Assembly: GCF_024362385.1 (NCBI RefSeq)
Contig: NZ_CP101466.1
Span: 3,472,001 to 3,536,000, forward strand
From: Arthrobacter sp. DNA4
GTDB lineage: Bacteria > Actinomycetota > Actinomycetes > Actinomycetales > Micrococcaceae
Length of the DNA stretch: 64,000 nt
Reading direction: 5' to 3'
Part shown: in pieces, positions 1 to 8,194 of the stretch
Layout: the number at the start of each line of letters is the position of its first letter
How positions within the stretch are numbered: position 1 is the stretch's first letter
Notes under the pieces: generated by a model
Databases searched by the model: none
What the model was told of the DNA's origin: nothing
Seen by the model: only the letters and a program-made list of their open reading frames with translations
Position numbers and translations under genes: made by a program

Positions 1-49
1 GCCGCCCAAGTGCCACGCGGATCAGGGACAACGCAACTGCCCGGGGACG

Positions 50-751
50 TCAGGCCGGAAGGTTCAGCTGCTCCACAATGATGCGGGCGGTCGCGGGGTC
101 CCCGAGGATCCGAAAATGCCCGGCCACCGGCAGCTCGATGTTGGTGGCCCCGGGCAGGACACTCCCCTCCGGAATGTGCGGATCGAACGGTCCGTAGAGG
201 GACGTGATGCGGCTGTTGATGGTCAGCTCGCGGGACATCTGGAGGGTCAGGGCGTTCCGCGGCGAGAAGATCCGGAGGCTGGGCAGCAGCATGTACCGGG
301 CGTAGCGCGAGCCGGAAAAGGGCGAGCACACAGCGATCATCCGGTCGATCCGGTGCTCGGGATCCAGGGACAGCATGGTGTACTTGCCGATCAGGCCGCC
401 CTTGCTGTGCGCCACCAGGATGGCATCGCGCAGCCCCGCCTCCTCCAGGTGCTGGGCCACCAGTTTGGCGGCGTCCGGCACCTTCAGCTTGTTGCGCTGG
501 AGCACCGTGACCACATGCACCGGATGACCGGCATCGTGGATGGCCTGGATGAGCGGCATCATGAACTGCCAGTTTTCGTACACACCGGGGATGATCACCA
601 CGGGCGGCCGGGTCCCGTTGCGGAAGGACGCCGGCTGCACGCGCGACAGGAATCCGCGGACCTGCCAGCCTGCGGCATACACATAGTCCTGCGCCCACCA
701 CACAGCCTTCTGCAGCGGACTGATGCGGGCAGCGGCGCCGGGATCACTCAT
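50..751 (-). CDS. alpha/beta hydrolase, lipase-like
   Basis: 233 aa, ending in the left margin of the window. The nucleophile elbow AHSKGG places the catalytic Ser at about residue 116. A beta-strand, VVIIPGVYENW, near residue 51 resembles the oxyanion-hole strand of lipase/esterase-type alpha/beta hydrolases, and VAGHF near the C-terminus can supply the catalytic His. There is no clear signal peptide, so it is probably cytoplasmic or loosely membrane-associated. It likely hydrolyses an ester or lipid; the substrate cannot be told from sequence. The MFS gene lies just upstream on the same strand (58 bp), so the two may be co-transcribed. Confidence 0.85.
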   Translation of the reverse strand: MSDPGAAARISPLQKAVWWAQDYVYAAGWQVRGFLSRVQPASFRNGTRPPVVIIPGVYENWQFMMPLIQAIHDAGHPVHVVTVLQRNKLKVPDAAKLVAQHLEEAGLRDAILVAHSKGGLIGKYTMLSLDPEHRIDRMIAVCSPFSGSRYARYMLLPSLRIFSPRNALTLQMSRELTINSRITSLYGPFDPHIPEGSVLPGATNIELPVAGHFRILGDPATARIIVEQLNLPA

Positions 752-808
752 GAGTCGAGAATAACCTCGGCGGGGCGCCTACCCACCAACCGGGCCCGCA
801 AACACGCC

Positions 809-2026
809 TCAGTAGTTGCGGCGGTGCTTCAGGCGGGGAATCACGACGGCGAACACGGCCGCCGCAGCGAAGCCCAGAACACCCGTGGCTGAGATCCCCG
901 GGCCCAGGGAGGCGAGGGCCGTCACCCCGGAGAGGAGCACCGGTCCACCGGTGGAGCCGGCGTCCGCCATGAAACGCCAGAGGCCCAGGAACTGTCCCCG
1001 GCCGCGGTCCGGTGAGAAATCGGCGCCCAGGGTCATCACCAGCCCGGAACTGATGCCGTTGCCGAACCCGATCAGCAGCGCGGCCAGCAGCAGCCCCACA
1101 AACGACCCGGTCAGCGGGATCAGGAGCAGCGCCGTCCCCATGAGCAGCGTGGACGGAACCGCCACCCACTGCCGGCCCTTGCGGTCCATGAGTTTTCCCG
1201 CCGGGTAGAACACCAGCATGTCGATGGCGCCGGACAGCCCGTAGATCAGGGACGCTGAGGTGGCATCCATGCCAAGGTGGTCGGACCAGAGCGGGATTAC
1301 CACCTGCCGGGAGGAACGCAATGCGCTGAGCAGCAGGATGCCGATCCCCAGCGAAAGAAACACGCCGGCATGGGATACCGCCACGCTGCGGAGCGTGGGC
1401 TGGGGGCCCCCGTCCGCGCCCAAGTGGACGTCCGGCGTCGTGAGGTCCGGGATGGTGAGGGACAGCAGCGCGGCGGCCGCCATGGCCACCACCCCCACCC
1501 AGTAGGCGCCGGCGATGCCGAAGAACTGCATCACCGCTGCCCCCGCAAACGGGCCGATGAACACACCGATCCGGTTGACGCCGCCCAGCGTGGACAACGC
1601 ACGGGCGCGGAACGCCACGGGCACGGCCTCGGTGAGGTACTTTTGCCGCGCCAGGCCGAAGACCGCGCCGGACATTCCGACGACGGTCATCGCCACTGCA
1701 AGGAGCCACAGTCCGTTCGGGGCCAGGGCGGAGGTGGCGGCGGCCGCCAGGGCCAGGCCGGCAGCGACGGCGGCGCCCACGATGGACCAGCGTTCACCGA
1801 AGCGCAGGGTCACCAGGGAAGCGGGCAGGTTGAAGAACCAGGACCCCAGCCCGATCAGGGTGACGATCAGGGCGGCCACCGCCACCGAGGCGCCCAGGTC
1901 GCGGGCGGACAATGCCACCACCGGGAGGATGGCGCCCTGCCCGATTCCGAAAAGCAGTGTGGGGCCGAAGGCGGCCACCGCAATACTGCGCAGGCTGAAG
2001 GGCTCGGGGTCATCCGGGGAAGTCAT
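809..2026 (-). CDS. MFS transporter
   Basis: 405 aa, very hydrophobic, with about 12 predicted membrane segments in two halves separated by a short polar loop near the middle, as expected for a major facilitator permease. The segment after TM4, with RARALSTLGGVNRIG, and a loop RKGRQ in the second half fit the MFS pattern. The substrate is unknown; the drug-efflux type is the nearest guess. The start ATG lies within MTSPDDPEPFSLRS, and only a short non-coding gap separates it from the alpha/beta hydrolase gene downstream. Confidence 0.88.
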   Translation of the reverse strand: MTSPDDPEPFSLRSIAVAAFGPTLLFGIGQGAILPVVALSARDLGASVAVAALIVTLIGLGSWFFNLPASLVTLRFGERWSIVGAAVAAGLALAAAATSALAPNGLWLLAVAMTVVGMSGAVFGLARQKYLTEAVPVAFRARALSTLGGVNRIGVFIGPFAGAAVMQFFGIAGAYWVGVVAMAAAALLSLTIPDLTTPDVHLGADGGPQPTLRSVAVSHAGVFLSLGIGILLLSALRSSRQVVIPLWSDHLGMDATSASLIYGLSGAIDMLVFYPAGKLMDRKGRQWVAVPSTLLMGTALLLIPLTGSFVGLLLAALLIGFGNGISSGLVMTLGADFSPDRGRGQFLGLWRFMADAGSTGGPVLLSGVTALASLGPGISATGVLGFAAAAVFAVVIPRLKHRRNY

Positions 2027-2094
2027 CGGATTTATCCTATGACCGCCGGATCCGCACCCCCTGCATCGCCGGCTGTCCGCGGCGCCTCCGGTTC

Positions 2095-2523
2095 TTAGCG
2101 GGCCCGCGGCTCCAGCCCGGCAAGGGCACGGAACAGATTGACCAGCTCAACAATGGCGCCGATGACCGAACCCACGATCCCAACAACCAGGAGCACCCGC
2201 ACCACAACAGGCCAGCCGGACCAGCTGGTGCCGAAGTCGAACGGGAAGACCTCCCAGAGGCGCATCATCGCGGCCACGCCGATGCCCATGACCACCAGGT
2301 TTCCCAGCGCCAGGAGTGCCCTGGCATGAATCACCGCGCAGACCAGGTTCACGATGATGCCCGCGATCAAGGATGCATTAAGGAGGTCCAGTGCGCGGGG
2401 CATGTCCGCCGTCAGGAACGGCAGCACCCGCCACCCGGGCCAGACGTTGATCCCGTACAGCAGCAGGGCGTTGACTATGGCGGAGCCAATGCTGCCGCTC
2501 CGGCTGATGGTCCTGTCCGCCAT
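2095..2523 (-). CDS. four-helix membrane protein, unknown function
   Basis: 142 aa with about four hydrophobic helices (residues roughly 12-32, 45-62, 66-82, 108-130), so an integral membrane protein. The start at 2523 (MADRTISR) was chosen because GGAGGAGGGG sits immediately upstream; an ATG 34 codons further out has no such site and would add a hydrophilic tail. I do not recognise a named family. Confidence 0.7.
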   Translation of the reverse strand: MADRTISRSGSIGSAIVNALLLYGINVWPGWRVLPFLTADMPRALDLLNASLIAGIIVNLVCAVIHARALLALGNLVVMGIGVAAMMRLWEVFPFDFGTSWSGWPVVVRVLLVVGIVGSVIGAIVELVNLFRALAGLEPRAR

Positions 2524-2726
2524 GCCCCTCCTCCGAGGTCGATGCGTTCCCATTGCCGTCCCGGATGGGCATCGATTGCTCCGTATTTGTCCTTTTCGGG
2601 AGTCAAAACGGCAGTTACCCAGCAATCGATGCCGGGAATGGGTCCTCCGGGCGTCAACGGGCGCGAAACCAGAGTCGCGCAGGGCACGCCGCTGCGGGAA
2701 GTGCCGAAGGTCCCACAGAGCCGGGC

Positions 2727-3341
2727 TCAGTAACCCGCCAGGACCTCGGCGGCCTTGCCGTCCGCCGCCGCGTTGACCAGTTCCTCTGCGACGATATGCA
2801 GCTTGGTGTTGGCGTGCTGGCTTCGCGTGGCCAGGACCTGGAAGGCGGCCTGGCCATCCACTCGGCGCAGCGCCATGACAACTCCCTTGGCCTGCTCAAT
2901 GAGGGCCTTGTGCCCGTACGCACCCTCGATCGCTTCCTCCGCCGCGTGCTGGGACTCGATCCGCAGGCTCTGGGTCACGTCCACCATGAACCCGCGGACA
3001 TACTCCACCTGCCCCGACGGCTCTGGAACGGCCTGGACTGCGGAGAAGACACGCCGTTCCCTGCCCCGGACGTCTATGACCCGGTGGAGCAGCGCCCCTT
3101 GGCCTCCGCCGTCCAGCAGGTTCGTCCAGAGGGCACGGACCGGCTCCCGGTCCAGCGGGTGCTTGTGGGCCATGAACAGTTCCCAGGTAGGCACCACGTC
3201 GCCTTTCTTGAGCCCGTGGATGCCGTACATGCCCTCGGACCATTCCATCTTTCCGGAGGGAACGTGCAGCTTAAAGGTCCCCGAAGGACACTGCGCAGAG
3301 GGCTGGAGTGGAAAGAGATACGTATCCAGTTTTGACCACAT
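2727..3341 (-). CDS. PAS-ANTAR RNA-binding antiterminator
   Basis: 204 aa. Residues about 20-125 form a PAS fold (GKMEWSEGMYGIHG, then a PAC-like end with VRGFMVDVTQSLR). The C-terminal 60 residues are an ANTAR domain: a coiled-coil helix, then ALIEQAKGVVMALRRVDG and a final helical segment. ANTAR proteins bind paired hexaloop RNA hairpins and prevent transcription termination; the PAS domain would be the sensor. It stands alone, with no histidine kinase nearby, which is usual for Arthrobacter-type PAS-ANTAR proteins. Its target transcripts are not identifiable here. Confidence 0.85.
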   Translation of the reverse strand: MWSKLDTYLFPLQPSAQCPSGTFKLHVPSGKMEWSEGMYGIHGLKKGDVVPTWELFMAHKHPLDREPVRALWTNLLDGGGQGALLHRVIDVRGRERRVFSAVQAVPEPSGQVEYVRGFMVDVTQSLRIESQHAAEEAIEGAYGHKALIEQAKGVVMALRRVDGQAAFQVLATRSQHANTKLHIVAEELVNAAADGKAAEVLAGY

Positions 3342-3529
3342 ATTGACCTTCCGAAGTCAGGCGAACCCAGCCGGGTGCACGGAACCCACCATAACTTTAC
3401 TTGCTTACCAGATGTCACATTCCTCGGGCAGGCTCCCCAAAAATGCGGGGGTCACAAAGGGCCCGGCGAGGAGTAGCGTTCGCCTTATGGGGTGCTGAAG
3501 CGCGTCCCAATCCAAGGGGAGGTCAGTTC

Positions 3530-3871
3530 ATGGGTGAAGTATGGATCCGCACGCTGGGCAACGGGCTGGTCCGGGCAGACCGAGTCACCGAGATTTCATC
3601 CACCCGAGGGTCCTTGCACGAGGACTCCGGGTATTCACTGAAGGTCATCGTGGACGGCAAGGGCCACGTACTGATTGACGACGGCGGCCTGCAGGGTTCG
3701 CTGCCCGAGCGGCTGGAATATGCCAGGCACATGGAGGATGCCCTGCTGCTGGCAATCGACGAGGCGCGCGAAAGCGACGCGTCCATGGTGATCTCGTACG
3801 AGCCGGAACGCGAGCGCTGGTCATCGGCCCCCGTTTCCGTATTAACGGGAAGGCTCCCCGAGGTCGTCTGA
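3530..3871 (+). CDS. conserved hypothetical protein, 113 aa
   Basis: The start ATG at 3530 follows AGGGGAGGT at the right distance. The protein (MGEVWIRTLGNGLVRADR) is soluble, beta-rich at the N-terminus, with an acidic helix LEYARHMEDALLLAIDEARES in the second half. I do not recognise the family. The stop codon lies inside the terminator hairpin shared with trxB. Confidence 0.75.
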   Translation: MGEVWIRTLGNGLVRADRVTEISSTRGSLHEDSGYSLKVIVDGKGHVLIDDGGLQGSLPERLEYARHMEDALLLAIDEARESDASMVISYEPERERWSSAPVSVLTGRLPEVV

Positions 3872-3887
3872 CCTGGGAGCCTTCCCG
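3846..3887. terminator. bidirectional terminator between 113-aa gene and trxB
   Basis: Near-perfect hairpin with outer stem CGGGAAGGCTCCC pairing with GGGAGCCTTCCCG and an inner AGGTC/GACCT stem. It spans the stop codon at 3869-3871 and lies 12 bp before the trxB stop, so it can serve both convergent genes. Confidence 0.75.
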
Positions 3888-3898
3888 CTGCATCATAT

Positions 3899-4876
3899 TC
3901 AGCTGTGGGTCGGCTCCTCCACCAGCGCCGTGGCGATGCTTGCGGCGTCCTCCAGCGCGGCCAGGAAGCGCTCGGCGTCCAGCGCGGCGGCGCAGCCGGT
4001 GCCGGCGGCGGTGATGGCCTGCCGGTAGCGGTGGTCCACGGCGTCGCCGCAGGCAAAGACGCCGGGCAGGTTGGTGCACGTGGTGGGCGCATCCACCTTG
4101 ATGTAGCCTTCGTCGTCCAGGTCCACCTGGCCGGTCACCAGTTCCGTGCGCGGCAGGTGGCCGATGGCCACGAAGATGCCGGTGGCGTCCTGGTGCCGGG
4201 CCTCACCGGTGCGGGTGTCCGTCAGGGTGACGCCGCTGACTTTGCCGTCGCCGTGAATGGCGGTGACGGCGGAGTTCCAGGCGAAGCGGATCTTGGGGTT
4301 GTCCTTGGCGCGCTGCGCCATGATGCGGGAGGCCCGCAGTTCGCCCTTGCGGACGACGACGGTGACGGACTTTCCGAAGCGGGTCAGGAAGGTTGCTTCC
4401 TCCATGGCGGAGTCGCCGCCGCCCACCACGATGATGTCCTGTTCGCGGAAGAAGAATCCGTCGCAGGTGGCACACCAGGAGACGCCGTGCCCGCTGAACT
4501 TCTTCTCCTCCGGCAGACCGAGCTCCTTGTAGGCGGAGCCGGTGGCCAGGATGACGGCCTGGGCCTCGTAGGTCTCCCCGCCGCCGGTGACCACGCGCTT
4601 GACGGGACCTTTCAGGTCGACGGACGTGGCGTCGTCGTACTCAATGCGCGCGCCAAACTTTTCCGCCTGCTGCTGCAGCCCGTCCATCAGCTCGGGGCCC
4701 TGGACGCCGGCCGGGAAACCCGGGAAGTTTTCCACCTCGGTGGTGTTCATCAGCGCGCCGCCGGCGGTGACGGAACCGGCCAGGACCAAGGGGTTCAGTC
4801 CGGCACGGGCGGCGTAGATGGCGGCGGTGTAGCCGGAGGGGCCGGAGCCGATGATGATCAGCTGTTCTTTGCTCAT
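3899..4876 (-). CDS. trxB: thioredoxin reductase
   Basis: 325 aa, the usual length for low-molecular-weight bacterial TrxB. The N-terminal FAD-binding GSGPSGY is at residues 10-16, the redox-active CATC at residues 135-138, the NADPH-binding [10 protein letters not shown] follows it, and the C-terminal FAD-binding [15 protein letters not shown] completes the fold. It passes electrons from NADPH to thioredoxin in the cytoplasm. No trxA lies beside it in this window. The stop sits 12 bp past a shared terminator hairpin. Confidence 0.97.
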   Translation of the reverse strand: MSKEQLIIIGSGPSGYTAAIYAARAGLNPLVLAGSVTAGGALMNTTEVENFPGFPAGVQGPELMDGLQQQAEKFGARIEYDDATSVDLKGPVKRVVTGGGETYEAQAVILATGSAYKELGLPEEKKFSGHGVSWCATCDGFFFREQDIIVVGGGDSAMEEATFLTRFGKSVTVVVRKGELRASRIMAQRAKDNPKIRFAWNSAVTAIHGDGKVSGVTLTDTRTGEARHQDATGIFVAIGHLPRTELVTGQVDLDDEGYIKVDAPTTCTNLPGVFACGDAVDHRYRQAITAAGTGCAAALDAERFLAALEDAASIATALVEEPTHS

Positions 4877-5183
4877 TGCATGTCCTTCGGTGGCGGTACT
4901 GCGGGGCGTCCGCGGGCTGCGCGGGCAGGAGTTGGGTGGTCAGTAGTTCTGTGCGTGCCCTGATCACCCCGTCCGATTCTTTCATTGCCTGCCAGGCCAG
5001 GGCCAAGCAGCGGCCCGGGCTGCCATCCGCCGATTCCCAAAGTGATAGGAAACTGCGGTCGATGTAATAAACGTCACCGTGTTGCGCACATCACATTGGT
5101 TGCCTAATCTAGTTGAGGCTTAAGCAAACAGGCCATGCAAGAAGCTGCAGCGTCGCAGCCAATGCCGGGGAAGGCTTTACATC
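4877..5183. other. gene-free region between trxB and the 107-aa gene
   Basis: 307 bp separating divergent genes, so it should hold both promoters. The last 100 bp are relatively AT-rich (around TAATCTAGTTGAGGCTTAAG). I see no convincing operator or RNA structure. Confidence 0.4.
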
Positions 5184-5507
5184 TTGAACTCTAAGCTGAA
5201 CATCGTGGTCCGGGTCGATCTGGACCACAGCAAGGCCCAGGTGATTGCAAAGGGGCATATCACCATCCACAGCATCAACGCCCTCTATGTAGTGGCAAAG
5301 CGCGCCAACTCCCTCAAGGGAGGCCTGGACCTGGAGCTCGACGTCTCCAGCGCCTGGGTGGATCAGGAGGCACTGGACATGCTCCACGCCGCTTCCAAGA
5401 CAAGGCAGCTGCCCGCAATGATCGATCCGGACCAGGCGCCCTGCACCATCAGCGTGCTGGCCGACCGGCGGCATACACGCACTGCGCCGGCCCGCCTGGC
5501 CGCATAG
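5184..5507 (+). CDS. hypothetical protein, possible STAS-like fold
   Basis: 107 aa starting at TTG, chosen because GGGGAAGG lies 8-14 bases upstream. The sequence alternates short beta-strands and helices (NIVVRVDLDHSKAQVIAKG, then LDLELDVSSAWVDQEALDML), which recalls STAS/anti-sigma-antagonist proteins, but no conserved phosphorylatable Ser motif is clear. Treat the family as a guess. Base composition resembles its neighbours. Confidence 0.6.
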   Translation: MNSKLNIVVRVDLDHSKAQVIAKGHITIHSINALYVVAKRANSLKGGLDLELDVSSAWVDQEALDMLHAASKTRQLPAMIDPDQAPCTISVLADRRHTRTAPARLAA

Positions 5508-5665
5508 GAATCCCGGCCGCTCGCCGCGCCCACGCTTCGGGCCAGAGCAGGCCGTCAACCACTTCTTCCACCGCTCCAACAACCCGAAGTGCAGCTGCAT
5601 CTGAACAGACGGATGGCTGCACTTTGGGGGTTGTTCGGAGCCCGGCCCCCAGCGGGACCCAAAAC

Positions 5666-5981
5666 TTACATCAGCCGTGGTCCGCCACCCAGGAATTCCC
5701 GGAGTTCCACCGCGCTCAGGCGCAGCCCTGCCCAGGGCCCCCTCCCCCGCGCCGTGCTTCGAGGCGTTCCTGACTGCATTCTCAAACTGCTCCTGCGCAG
5801 CGTCGAGCTCCCATTGAAGGCTCTCCACCCTTGCCGAAGCCAGTTGGACTGCTTCCAGCGGATCGCCGTCCGGACTGCCGTCCACGGTGTAGCCGCAGGT
5901 ACAGGACCATTCCGAGGCACCAAGCTCAAGTGGCGCCCACCCCAGGGAGGCGATCGGAACCGGCCCGGAGGTCATTGCCAC
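5666..5981 (-). pseudogene. frameshifted hypothetical with CxC zinc-like motif
   Basis: Reading starts at GTG 5981 (or ATG 5975) and encodes GWAPLELGASEWSCTCGYTV, then an amphipathic helix (ARVESLQWELDAAQEQFENA) and KHGAGEGALGRAA. From about 5740 the sensible reading moves by one base into a second frame giving GLRLSAVELREFLGGGPRLM and a stop at 5666. The switch lies at two C5 runs (5738-5742 and 5744-5748), so a one-base indel is the simplest explanation. Without it the original frame runs another 500 bases antisense over the opposite-strand 107-aa gene. The intact protein would be about 105 aa. Function unknown. Confidence 0.55.
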
Positions 5982-6168
5982 GCCGCAATGGAAAGGTGCG
6001 GTAGCTCATCAAGCTCCATGGTAGCGCCGGATCGTCCATCAGCGCGGGCACTGTGGACTTATCAACCGCACTTGGTGCAGTCGGCTGGAGCTGGAATTCG
6101 TCGTTGGCCTGGACGTGGATCCGTTGTCCCGCTGCCTGAGGTTCAAGTACTGCAGTCATGCGATCCGC
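5926..6168 (-). CDS. possible small hypothetical protein
   Basis: 80 aa from ATG 6168 (MADRMTAVLEPQ); a TTG at 6189 is an alternative. The middle part (QRIHVQANDEFQLQPT) has G/C-rich third codon positions like a real gene, and a palindromic operator-like site lies just upstream. It overlaps the start of the next frameshifted gene by about 50 bp, which weakens the call. No recognised domain. Confidence 0.35.
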   Translation of the reverse strand, partial: ADRMTAVLEPQAAGQRIHVQANDEFQLQPTAPSAVDKSTVPALMDDPALPWSLMSYRTFPLRRGNDLRAGSDRLPGVGAT

Positions 6169-6194
6169 CATCCGATAATTATCAAACAATGTAG

Positions 6195-6207
6195 CTAGTC
6201 TAACTAG
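6195..6207. promoter_or_regulatory. MarR-type operator-like palindrome
   Basis: CTAGTCTAACTAG is an inverted repeat with 5-bp arms around CTA. It lies between the marR stop (6222) and the next minus-strand start. Short AT-rich palindromes like this are typical MarR sites; the assignment rests only on location and symmetry. Confidence 0.35.
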
Positions 6208-6221
6208 GATTAGCTCCTTGT

Positions 6222-6740
6222 CTACCGCCGACCCACCCCAGCAGCGGCTTCCACCGCATCCACGGCCTCACGCATGCAGCTCAGAAAGTGCAGCACCGCT
6301 TTGATCTCCTCCGCCGACAGCGACTCGGCGGCCTCAAGCATGCGCTTGTGCATCTGGTTAAGGTTGTGCCGCACCTCCTCCTCGGCACCGGGCGTGGGCC
6401 TGAGGATGACAGCCCGCCGGTCGGAGGGGTGGGGTTCCCGGGTCACATGGCCGGCTGCCACCAGCCGGTCAACAAGGCTGGTCATGGACGCGGAGGTGAT
6501 GCCCAGGCGGGCTGCAAGCTGGGTGGGGCGGATTCCAACGCCGGCAGCTTCCGCATCGATCAGGTACCGGAGCGCCAAAAGATCGGTCTCCCCCATCGCG
6601 GCGGAGGAACGGGTGCGCCTTCTCATGGCGCTTTCAGAGGTCCGGAACTCCCTGAGGGCATTGATGACGTCAACAGGGCCGGGCTGCGCGCCCTCGCGGG
6701 GTGGGTAACAGTAGCCTTCGCTTGCACCATGCGGGTTCAT
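6222..6740 (-). CDS. MarR-family transcriptional regulator
   Basis: 172 aa. A winged helix-turn-helix occupies residues about 45-125: helices around GIRPTQLAARLGITSASMTSLVDRL and the wing with HPSDRRAVILRPT, which contains the DxR motif of MarR wings. Flanking helices would form the dimer interface. It likely represses itself or the minus-strand genes downstream in response to a small molecule; a palindrome at 6195-6207 is a candidate operator. Confidence 0.88.
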   Translation of the reverse strand: MNPHGASEGYCYPPREGAQPGPVDVINALREFRTSESAMRRRTRSSAAMGETDLLALRYLIDAEAAGVGIRPTQLAARLGITSASMTSLVDRLVAAGHVTREPHPSDRRAVILRPTPGAEEEVRHNLNQMHKRMLEAAESLSAEEIKAVLHFLSCMREAVDAVEAAAGVGRR

Positions 6741-6964
6741 GCGAATTCCTTCGATATCCTACTTGCTTGGCCGTCTAACAAACCTATGGTAGCCCACTTG
6801 CTGTGGCGGTTGCTCCACACGTCGACGGGCGAACGGGTACCCGCGGAAGCCTTGGAGGAAAAGTAGAGTACCGGCTACTCGTGCCGCTGCCCCGCGCGCC
6901 CAATAGGTTTTTGTGCAACCCCCAGGCAGCACGGCCACGGGGGAATCGCAGATGGGGGTGCAGG

Positions 6965-7717
6965 GTGGCTTTTGGCCCGGCAGATAATAAGGGGCCCGAC
7001 CGGCAAGGGTTCCTGCTGGATTTAGTGACAGGGGCCGACGGCGAGGCAGACTCCCTGCAAAAACTCGCCGGCGCAGCGGCCCGCTGGATGAGCACCACGG
7101 CAGGCACGGCGGTTGAGTGCGCAGCCGTGCTGCACCGGCAAAGGTCCTGTACCGTCACGGCCGGAAGCACGGCGGGCACCGCCGCCCTTGCAGCCACGGA
7201 GGATGAGCACGTGGACGGCCCCACCGCATTGGGCTCCGCCCTGGCCGCTCCAACAGTGATCGGCCAGGCCGGCGCACGCTGGCAGGGCTACCGGCGGCGG
7301 TTGCTGGAGCATGGCCTCGGCGCCGCCCTTGCCCTCCCCCTGGAACTGCAGCCCGGCTCGTCCGCAGCCCTCGTTTTCCTGGGCCCGCCCGACTACGGTT
7401 TCCCCACCAGGATCCTCGCTGACGCGGCATGGTTCGGCGAGGTGGCATCACAGAGCCTCAAACTGGCCCTCGACGTCCACGGCGTGATCCGTGCGGGCGA
7501 CAACCTCAAGCAGGTACTGGAGAGCAGGACCAGCATCGATGTTGCCTGCGGAGTGCTGATGGCGCAAAACCGTTGCTCCTACGCCGAAGCCTTCAGCAGG
7601 CTCGCCGGCACCTCAAGGAACCGCAATCTCAAGGTGCGCAGCGTGGCGGACGGCATCCTCAAGGCGATGCCCAGTGGTGCGCCCAGAACCCGTTTCGAAC
7701 CGCCGGCGATTGCCTAG
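6965..7717 (+). CDS. GAF-ANTAR regulator
   Basis: About 250 aa from GTG 6965, which follows GGGGGTGCAGG; longer starts would add 54 residues of low-complexity sequence unlike a GAF protein. A GAF domain spans roughly residues 15-165 (ARWMSTTAGTAVECAAVLHR) and an ANTAR domain occupies the last 60-70 (TSIDVACGVLMAQNRCSYAE). Such proteins act as RNA-binding antiterminators. It resembles the gene at 14929 and is probably its paralogue. Confidence 0.85.
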   Translation: MAFGPADNKGPDRQGFLLDLVTGADGEADSLQKLAGAAARWMSTTAGTAVECAAVLHRQRSCTVTAGSTAGTAALAATEDEHVDGPTALGSALAAPTVIGQAGARWQGYRRRLLEHGLGAALALPLELQPGSSAALVFLGPPDYGFPTRILADAAWFGEVASQSLKLALDVHGVIRAGDNLKQVLESRTSIDVACGVLMAQNRCSYAEAFSRLAGTSRNRNLKVRSVADGILKAMPSGAPRTRFEPPAIA

Positions 7718-7752
7718 GAACTGCAGCGAACCTTCCTTGTTGTCCGCGGGAG

Positions 7753-7863
7753 TTATGCCTGGTGCCGCGACCGCGCCCTGATGAGTCCGGCCGCCACGAG
7801 TCCTGCACATCCGAGTGAAGCCAGCATGCCGCCGAGAGCCGCGATGTAATCGGTGATGGTCAT
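7753..7863 (-). CDS. small single-pass membrane protein, 36 aa
   Basis: ATG at 7863 follows GGAAGGAG with an 8-base spacer. The product begins MTITDYIAALGGMLASLG, continues as one hydrophobic helix and ends with a basic tail (RARSRHQA), the pattern of a single-pass small membrane protein with its C-terminus inside. Function unknown. It is easily missed because of its length. Confidence 0.55.
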   Translation of the reverse strand: MTITDYIAALGGMLASLGCAGLVAAGLIRARSRHQA

Positions 7864-8047
7864 TGTCCTGCGCTCCTTCCGTCCTGCCTCCGTACTGCCT
7901 GATGCGCCCAAACTACGCCGCCAAACTCAGTCTTCGCTGAAGAATCGCCAGCAGCTTTGGTCAAGATCCGGTCACGGGACATGCGGAAATCCACATGGTT
8001 TCGGTAAGCAATCTTTCCTTTATCACGGCGTTCCGTATTATTCATGC

Positions 8048-8194
8048 ATGTGGACTAAACAAAGCCAGAGTTTCTGCCCCACCTGCGGCAGGACCACCAA
8101 TCACGTCACCCACTTCCAAAAGGACGACGCCGGTTCCCTGGTTGCGGACGTCCGCTGCGCTGAATGCCCCGAGGTGGCCGGAGCGGTCGCCTAG
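8048..8194 (+). CDS. small zinc-ribbon protein, 48 aa
   Basis: The product begins MWTKQSQSFCPTCGR and carries two CxxC pairs (CPTC and CAEC) about 30 residues apart, a typical zinc ribbon. The ATG at 8048 was chosen because the upstream extension is not protein-like. The ribosome binding site is weak. The stop overlaps the convergent MFS gene by 4 bp. Role unknown; such ribbons bind nucleic acid or protein partners. Confidence 0.6.
   Translation: MWTKQSQSFCPTCGRTTNHVTHFQKDDAGSLVADVRCAECPEVAGAVA

Noticed and set aside
5109..5665. The minus-strand frame from the small frameshifted gene continuing to 5109
   Set aside because: It runs antisense over the better 107-aa plus-strand gene, and its composition is not protein-like after about 5740.
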